A stretch of DNA of 64,000 bases. Origin: Haematococcus lacustris. Lineage: Eukaryota; Chlorophyta; Chlorophyceae; Chlamydomonadales; Haematococcaceae. The stretch's first letter is position 1; each line of letters opens with the position of its first letter. The stretch is taken from positions 3,532,179 through 3,596,178 of the forward strand of contig JASKMD010000019.1 in assembly GCA_030144725.1 (NCBI GenBank), read 5' to 3'. The notes under the pieces were generated by a model that searched no databases, was not told the DNA's origin, and worked only from the letters and a program-made list of their open reading frames with translations. The position numbers and the translations under genes were made by a program. Shown here in pieces: positions 24,101 to 33,100 of the stretch.

Positions 24101-27100
24101 CCAGGCAGTGCCCAGCACAGCCACGGCCAGGGAGTTGAGGCGGACATCGTGGATGGCAGTGACGATGCAGAGGGCAACAGGCTGGATGCGGGCAAGTCTG
24201 GTGATGACCAGGCAGAGGTGAGCTGGGCTACGGCTGGGCCGTTTGCGGGGGCTGGTGCATTCAAAAGTGACAGCACCTCCCTCATCAGCCCGCAAAGGCA
24301 GAGTCAGGTCCTCTCACCCGGGGTGGTGTTTGTCTGTGTGGTTTATGTTCCCGTGCACATGGCATTCTACCTACACTATCGCCTGACCCCTGTGACAGGG
24401 CTACAGTCTAGAGGCATGACTGACATGCACTCATTGTGAGCTGATGACAGCACACACATTGCGGTAGCGGTGATGACACGACATGGGGACACGTGAGGGC
24501 AAGTAGCCTGTCTTCCATATGTGAGTTTCCCAGGTATCATGCATGTTCACTTTTACCTCTACGGCCAGCAGCCTGCTTCCTCCTTGTTGTCTCGTGCATG
24601 CAGCTTGGTGTGGCTGACTACAACAGAGGCAAGCGGTACAAGAAGCTGGCTCGCATGCTGGTCAGCCCTCTGGTGCAACGCCACATGACACGCTTCAGGT
24701 CAGGCCAGGCCAGACCAAGTCAGCACCTTGACCCTCCATTTGAGTCAGTCCATAAGGGACCACACTGACTCCAGCTGACCCCCGTGCATTACAGTACTCC
24801 ACTAGCCAAGTCAGCACCTTGGCCCTCAACCTTGAGCCTTCATTGGCGCTTGGTCCGCTTGAACTAGCCAAGTCAACACTGCGGAAGGTCCAGACACATG
24901 ACCACGCCCGACTAGATTGTCGCCTTGTAGGCCACATATGCATGTGGTCAGGCATGCATGTGACTATGTTTGACTGGCTTGTAGCCAAAAGCCAATGGTC
25001 AACACGTGGCACTGTGCCAGCATCATGGTGACCTATAGCTCAGGCCTGGCACCGCTGCTGCTGTTTGCTGCATCTGCTAGCTACCTGCTCTGCCAGCATG
25101 GTGGTAAAGCCTAGCTCAGGGCTGGTTCTGTCCTGCTGCCCCTAGCAGCAAGGGTGTGACAGCTGCAGTTTGTGTCCTGTCCTGCTGCCCCTAGCAGCAA
25201 GGGTTTGACAGCTGCAGGGTGTGGCTGGTGTGTTGCCTGCGCGAGCCGTCGTAAAGTGAGTCATTGCCACCAACCATCTGCACCCTCTTTGCTCAGCGCA
25301 GCTGTCCCCTCTGTGCAGGGCAGGCCTGTCCAGCTGCAGGGTGTGTATCACTCTTGTGAAGCTGAGAAATAGGTGGTCATTGAAAGCACTTGTGCCATGC
25401 AGGGTTGGCGCTCTGGTTTTGGTGGCCACCATCCTGGCCGTGCATATCGCTGTCTTTGCCCTCCTCTACTCTGTCATCGCACAACAGAGGGTAGGGGTGC
25501 TGGACCTCAACAATGCGGGTGCGTGATGGGCAGCGCTCGCACCTACCTTTACGCAACACTTCTGCCTCCGCCAATCAGTGTGTTCGACTGCAATGAAGGC
25601 CAAGGTTGAGGGCCAAGGTGCTGTGATGACACTGACCGAAAAAAGTAAAATGAGCCGACCGCATGTTGATTTCTGGTTAGCGTGGCACTCTTGACATCTT
25701 ACACAGCTTAGGCTGGCACATTTGTGTATGATATGGGTGAAGGTGTGGATGGGGTAGGGGCTTGGGGAGGTTCGCGTCATCAAAACAAACCAAACCCTCT
25801 TGCTTCATGGGGTATGCCAGAAGCACGGGAAGGCAGGCACAGCTCATTCAGCAGTTGCTAGTGCTTCCTGGTGATTCTTGGTAACTGCTTGGTAACATTA
25901 GCTGTAAGTTACCATGATGACGACTTATAAAAGTACCAAATCAGCTTGATGTGGGCACGCCATCACTCACAGTGCCTCACTGTGAGCCGTCCATACCCAG
26001 ATCTGCCCTCATACCTTTTGTCATGTGGCTGAAGGTGTGACGCACTCTTCAGCATCATCACACCCTCTGTCCACCCTCAGGCATTGCATTGTTGCCCTGA
26101 CGGTTCTTCCAAGTCATTGCGCTGCTAGGGGCTATGGTATGGTGTGCTGCCCTGCACGTGGTGTGGTGTGCGTGCCAGGTGCCTCTGTCCAACGTCTTGC
26201 ATTGCATCCTTGCCCCTGTGCAGGTGTCTCAGTCCGTCGGGGGGTGGAGGTTAGCCGCGCTGCACGTTGGCTGGAGATCATCCTCGAGCGAAAGGCAGCG
26301 GTGAACCCAAACCTGGTGGGCCTGCAACCCACCCCTGCTGACCTCAAGGCCATGTTGGCATACTACAAAGGCCAGCTGACACAAGCTACGACAAAGCACA
26401 AGGTGAGTAATGTGTCCAGGCAAACGTCTGGGCAAACATGCTGCACCACAGGCTGCATGTTTGTCATGCCGACGCGAGGCTATAGCCCTGTCGCAGGGGT
26501 CAGGCACTAGTGTAGGTGGAAGTCGCCCATGCCATAACTCCACACAGACTGCATACCACCCCTAGTGAGGTGACCTGCTTCTGCCTTGGCGTTGGTACTT
26601 GTTGTCGCTGGGCTGATGAGGGAGGTGCTGCTCCACAGGCCTTCTACATGGGTGACGGCCAGCAGCGCGCCCTGCCCACTGACTACGGCCTGGGTCGGCT
26701 GTGGGGCCAGGACAGTATCTCTGCCACCGTGTGGTATGAGGTGCCGGTGTCATCCCTGCCGCCTGGTGCGAACATTACAGTCGTGGTCGCACGAGACAAA
26801 ACAGCTAATGGCACGTTCATCAAGCTGCCTGACAACAAGATTGTCCAGCTGGTCGCCAGGCAGGAGAAGATGAGCTTGTGGGGGCTGGGCAACATGATGT
26901 TTGTGAGTGAGAGGGTGATGCACATTACGGAGCACAAAAGCTCAGCTTTCACCGCAGATCACCTCTTGCTCTACTATCAACAGCTTCGGGATTGCACATG
27001 ATGTGCAGGCCAACATGGACGAGGTCATGCACATGGCAGCCAATGTGTCCTCAGCTGGCAGGCTGCTGGACAGCTGGCCGCCCTTTCGTGTTTGTGTTGA

Positions 27101-30100
27101 CGAGAGCAACGTGGTTGCTCTGTCAAATGGATACAAGGAGAGCATGGACGCCATGGTAAGGCACTGACATGGTGACACAGACGCGTGCAACTGCATAGGC
27201 TCACAGCCATTGCACTTTTAACAATATGTACATGCCCAGTTGGCTGCATGCTGCCTTTAAAACCACTGCATGCTCTGCGCTGCCGTCCTTCGCAGATGCA
27301 AATAGTGGTAGCACGTGCCCAGGCTCTAAATAATATACTGTTCATTGTCATGGGAGCCAAGGGTGTGGCCTTGACCTTGGTGCTGAGCCTGGTGCTGTGG
27401 AGCCTTGCCCAACGGGTAAGAGGGCAATCATCTTGAGGATGGCAATAAGGGAAGGCGGATCGCCAGGAAGATGAGCTCACAGACAGGGAAGATACCTGTC
27501 TCAGTGTGGGGAGCTGATGAGCAGGATGAGCTGTTTAGCAGGGCTGGCTGGCAGAATGACTGTGGATGGTTGATAAAATCTTAATCTGGGGAGCTGGTTA
27601 GCAGGATAGGCAGGAAAGATGGAAGGATTGCAGGGAAGATGAGTTCAACCATTGCTGGTGAGGCATTCGTCATGGCGCCGCTAGGTGCTGTGCTGTGAGC
27701 GATGTATGGGGCCTTGCACTTTACGCAGGTGGGGGAGCAGCGCTACATGATCTACTCCCTGTTCATGGTCGTCCCTGTGGGGCTACTGCGTGGCCTTGCT
27801 ACTGCCAAACACAACTTGGAGGCTGATGGAGAGGAGGATGAAGACGATGACATGCTGGTGAGGCACCTTGGATGTCAATCGGAAGCGGCTCTTGCTCCGC
27901 GGCAGTGGGCCGCTTCCTCGGAGGCATTGCGCCACTAGGCTCACATCTACTAACACCTGCTGATACCTACTACTTATACCCAGGAGGCGATGTCACTCAC
28001 GCTCGCACTCCCAAAGGGCACTCCCAAAGGGCACTCCCAAAGGGCACTCCCAAAGGGCACTCCCAAAGGGCACTCCCAAGGGGCACTCGGGCACTACCCT
28101 GACAGCAGCGCAGCATTTGGCTGCACCATGGCACCATGGCACTACCCAGCTTTAGCGTCACCATGTTTAAGCGTCATTTATCTAACCATGCAGTTCCTTG
28201 GTATGATTTTAATCCGATTCTTTCTATGCGCTGGCACCCAAATATACATATATGTGACGTGTTGTATTCCTTTTGGTTATCATAAGCAAATCTGGAATTG
28301 TGTCAGTGCGGTGCAAATGAGGCTTCCTGTGCTTCAGGGAAGCAGATCTGACCTCAGGCAAGAATGCCAGGGCTGGGCACAACTTGCTGTCCACAATGCT
28401 CCATGTGCTGCAGGCCATAGCGGCAGGGGAAGCCAACTCTGGCTCAGGGGCTGTGCGGCCTAGAGAAGCACCTAGAGCTTCTGAGCCCGGCGCCCACCTT
28501 GGTGCCGTCTACTCCAGCACCGGGCAGATGACGCTGAACATCCCTTCACTCAAGACTGCCTCACCCCTGGGGCAGCGTGCGGCAGATGCGGCCTGGCTGC
28601 CGCGCTTCGCCAAGCAGCTGTGGGGCGCACTGGTGGCCCTCTGCATGCCATGGCTCACCCCCCATCAAGTTGCCAGTGCGAAGAGGCAGCTGATCCGCTC
28701 CTACCGCCAGGCGGTAAGTGAGGGATAGTGAGGTGCAGCTGACCAGCTGAGTGCTCTGAGTCCAGGGGTTTGTGATGCCCACATCGTGGCCCATCATCTG
28801 GTCTTGAATCACGGATGTAACACAGCCAGGCATGGAATATGCTTGAAACTGCCCAGCTGCACACAGCTATGCACAGCCCAATGTCTGGGTGCTGGAAGAG
28901 CCTGGTAAGGCTGAGACAATACTAAGGCTGAGACAGCCCCTCACAGCACCCTGTTTTGGTCCAGGGACTAAGGCTGAGACAGCCTCCCACAGCACCCTGT
29001 CTTTGTTCAGGGACTCAGGCTGAGTCAGCCCCTCACAGCACCCTGTCTTGGTTCAGGGACTCAGGCTGAGTCAGCCCCTCAACAGCACCCTGACCGGCTT
29101 ACAGCTAGCTTTGTACCTTTGTAGCTGTGCAGCTTTGTCAACATGGGCAGGAGTTACTGCTTCACTGACACCCGTTGAGATGCTGGCGATGCTGACACAC
29201 ACAGACGAAGACATCACGTGGTGAAAGGCAGTTGCCACCCAACGTGGGCTGGGTGTCTATGCTAATTTCAACAACACAAGGCCGAGCCTGCGCTATGCCG
29301 TGTCACCAGCATGCATGGGGCGGTGGGTGCTGCAGGCATACCTGACCTGGCCACTGCTGCTGTGGGGTCTCACCGTCATCATCACCAGCGCCATAGCGCA
29401 TGAAAAGCTGACCGCCATCACCAGCTCCATATCAGTCTTCAACGCAGTGAGTGTATCTGGTTTTGCACGTCAGGCATCATCAGCATGTCATGACATTTGC
29501 CTGTATAGGTTGATTCATCATACTTAAGCGCATTGACGCAATGTGGCATGCTTTAGGCTCGCTGGAGGTGGGAAATAATTATAACGTTGTTGAGCTCTGG
29601 ATCCCGCCCCGTCGTACGATTAGTGGTTCAGTTAGTAGATGGTAACACCTTCAACTCAAAGGTCGCAAGGTCGACCAACGTACCTGTTGCAGCACGAGAA
29701 AGGGGACGGTCCCCTGCCAGGCTAGGGCAGCCAACTAGTCAATGGAGCAAATGAAACAGTCTAGTCATACTCCTTCGGGACAGTATTTCTTTCTTTCTTT
29801 GCACAGCTCTGGCACATGGCTCCGGCACCTGCCTCGTCATTCCGCAAGCGTAGCGATTGCTCACGAAGTCATGTGACACCCCAGCAGCCACACACAGCTG
29901 GGCCATGGCTTACTCAGCGGAGCACACAGCGACAAACCTGTGGGATCATGGGCATATTTCACTGGATGCTGTTTCTGCTCTGACCGCTGGGGTACTCTTC
30001 TCTTTTCCTGGGACATTGCACGGCAAGGGCTGGCACGTTCATGCTTCTTCCCCAGAGCCTCACTATTCTTTGTTCGTAGGTTTGTTAGGGTGGTTGTTAG

Positions 30101-33100
30101 GATGGTGATGACACACTGGCAGTGGTACCTGTTGATCACCTGGCCTCAGGTCAACTTCGTGTCGCTGAACGTCAAGATGTCTTTGTACACCTGGCAGGTG
30201 AGATGTGTGATCACACCCCTACCTTGCCCCTCGCTGTGACGAGTTCTTGGCCTATGCCCATGCACCACAGCAATGGCTACTGACGGGCAGGTCCCTCTCA
30301 TCTCATTGAAAGCTGATGACAGCTCAAAAGGGGGGACACACATTACTGTGCCCCAGCAGGCTGCTGCTGCTGCCGCTGGTCCTTGGGTGGCTTGTCTCGC
30401 ACCCGCTTGAAGCCCAGCCATTGTGCGATGTGCTTTGAGATGGCTGTGGCCTTTTCCAGCAACTTGGGTTTTCACAGAGGTTCATGAAGTGATGCTTACT
30501 GTCCTCACCAACCTCCTAAAGCAGCATTGCTTGTGCCCCAGAAGAGCTAACCAGCTCCTCTCCAGCAGTCTTGCCAGCCCTGCTGCATGTCTTGCACTGC
30601 TGCTGCTTTCCACTGGTTTGTAGGAGCTCCTGGTCGTTGACGACGTGGGTAGGGCCACTGAGCTCCGCCAGCAGCTCAGCGTGGCCCACAACGAGCTGCG
30701 CCTGGAGTACGATGTGCTCCTGTACGGAACCATGGTGAGCTGGTTGGCGGATCAGGCTGGCTGGCATGGTGAGCTGGCTGGCTGGCATGGTGAGCTGGCT
30801 GGCTGGCATGGTGAGCTGGCTGAGCCCTAGTAGGCTGGTTGGGTCCTGACCTCCTGCAGCTGCCTCCAGCTGGCGGAAACTGTGCCTGACACAACGTGAC
30901 AGCCATACAGCACCTGGCCATACACCACTGAAATCAGGCCGCCAAGCTCAAACTGCCTCCAGCTTGGCGGCCTGATTTGGGACAGACTGGGATTGTGACA
31001 GAGCCTCAGCACCTTGGCCCTCAACCTTGAGCCTTCATTGCAGTCGAACACACTAATTGGGAACCACTACAAAACAGTGTTTTTGCCTGTGTGGAGTTCC
31101 CATCGCATGGCATGCACATGGCCTATACATGGCATACACATGGTCAAGTGTAGGTGTAGTTGTAGTAGTGTAGGTGTAGTGTAGGTGTAGGTGTAGTTGT
31201 AGTAGTGTAGTTGTTGTAGTAGTGTAGGTGTAGGCACTCCCAAAGGCCACTCCCAAAGGCCACTCCCAAAGGCTCTCCCAGGACCCAGACATAAGTGCAT
31301 GGGCTGTCATGGGAGCCAAGGGTGTGACACAGCTCAGCACAGCCCCTCTCTCCCTCCCTTTATCCCTCCCTCCCATCCTTTATCACAGAACCTCACAGAG
31401 CCTCAGTGTCAGGCAGCACCTAGCCAATAGCACCCACCACCATGACCACAGGACGGGCCTGAATAGCTGTGTACCGGGTGTGACTTGTCTGAACTCGAAT
31501 CTTCCCAGGCATGGCAGCTGTCGGTTTGCAAGTGTAGGTGTGGTTGATGACCACCTGCGCATGTTCATGTAGGTATGGCATGATCATGTAGGTAGATGAC
31601 CACACCTACTATTGGTGAACCTTGGGCTGGTCAACGCCGGCTCAGCCCTCCTCCGCGCCTTCCCTCCTGTGTTGCAGGCAACTGGGATCAACACCACCCT
31701 GCCACACTTTGCCAATGCGGGGTCAGGTCTGGCCAACCTTGGTGGTCGGGGTGCCGAGCTGCTGTTCACCGCCACGGGCTGCCTGCGGGAGAACCAGTCC
31801 AGCTGCCTGCCACCATCAAGCCCGTACTATGGGTGAGTCAAAGTGGCATGGCTACCACAGTGGCTCCTGGGAGGATGGTGCATGAGAGACCCTGCAGGCA
31901 CTTTGGCAGCCACTGCCGCTCACACTGACCCCCAACACTTGTCAACTGTCACTCGTGCTGTGACCGGCTTGCAGCCCTACTCTAGGGTTTCCACTACCGC
32001 CCTGGTTTACCACACAGATATGCTGGGAGGTTTCAATGGCTGCGACACCCCTGCTGGTAGCTAAGCTTGCCACCTTCCTGACTGCCTAATGGCTAGGCAG
32101 GTAACCCTCACTGGGTGGAGACTTCTTGGCCCTCCCAATACGGCTGGGCTGGTGTCAGCTACACTGGAACCTTGCTGACCCTGCTCCTCCTCACAGCCTC
32201 ACGCCTTGTTTAGTGCCGCTGATGGAGGCTGCTCGCTCCCCCTGGTGGGAAAAGCTGGGCTTGGTGCGGCTTGATGGTAATGATGTTAATTGTAATGATG
32301 GTGACAATCAATCAATTGGTGCGGACTAATGATAATCAAATGAGGGGTTGGAGCGGAGGCCATGTACAGGATAGGGACAACAGTGCCACTGGGCCCTAGG
32401 CCTTGAAAGCAAGTGCTGCTAACTGCAGCAGCAGCAGGTGCTCCCGCCTTGCTTCCACGCTTGCTCCACCTCCCACCGGCCCCCAGCCCAGCCACCAGGC
32501 CTCTTAATTTCCCTAGGCCTGAGGCTGACCCGCTCTGCCTTCCTGCAACACCTGGACACCTCGACTCGTTGAAGGCTGAACACATACCCTTCCCTCACCC
32601 CTACCTTCACTCTTCACTGGTGATGACCTCGCTGTCCTGCTGGCCTGAGGCTGGATGCACCCTTCACACTTGGTTACACAAGAGGGTTGAGGCCTGCAGT
32701 ATACTATGGAGCAGGGGGTGGGGTGATGGATATGGACGTTGCTCCTGCACCTGCTGCAGCACGCCTGCTGCTCCCTTCCCTGATGCTGCACACCCCTCTT
32801 CCTCCTGTGGTGGCCCCTTGTGCCGGTGGCCTGCTGCCTGGTGCCAGTGCTGCTGCTCCTGAAGCGAGAACTGACATGGGCAGTAGGGCAAGAGGCAGGA
32901 TGTCAGCAGGTGATAGAGCAAGTGGTAGTAGGGACAACAATGGGGCAAGCGGCGAAGCGAAGGAAGCAAGCTGGTGGCACAAAGTAAGGGGAGTAAGTGA
33001 GCAATCATGACTTGTTTAGTAATGGAGCTGAGTATGGCATGAGGGTGGCCCCTCTGAAGTACAACCCATGCCTCACGTGACTCATGGCAGCTGAGGGCGA

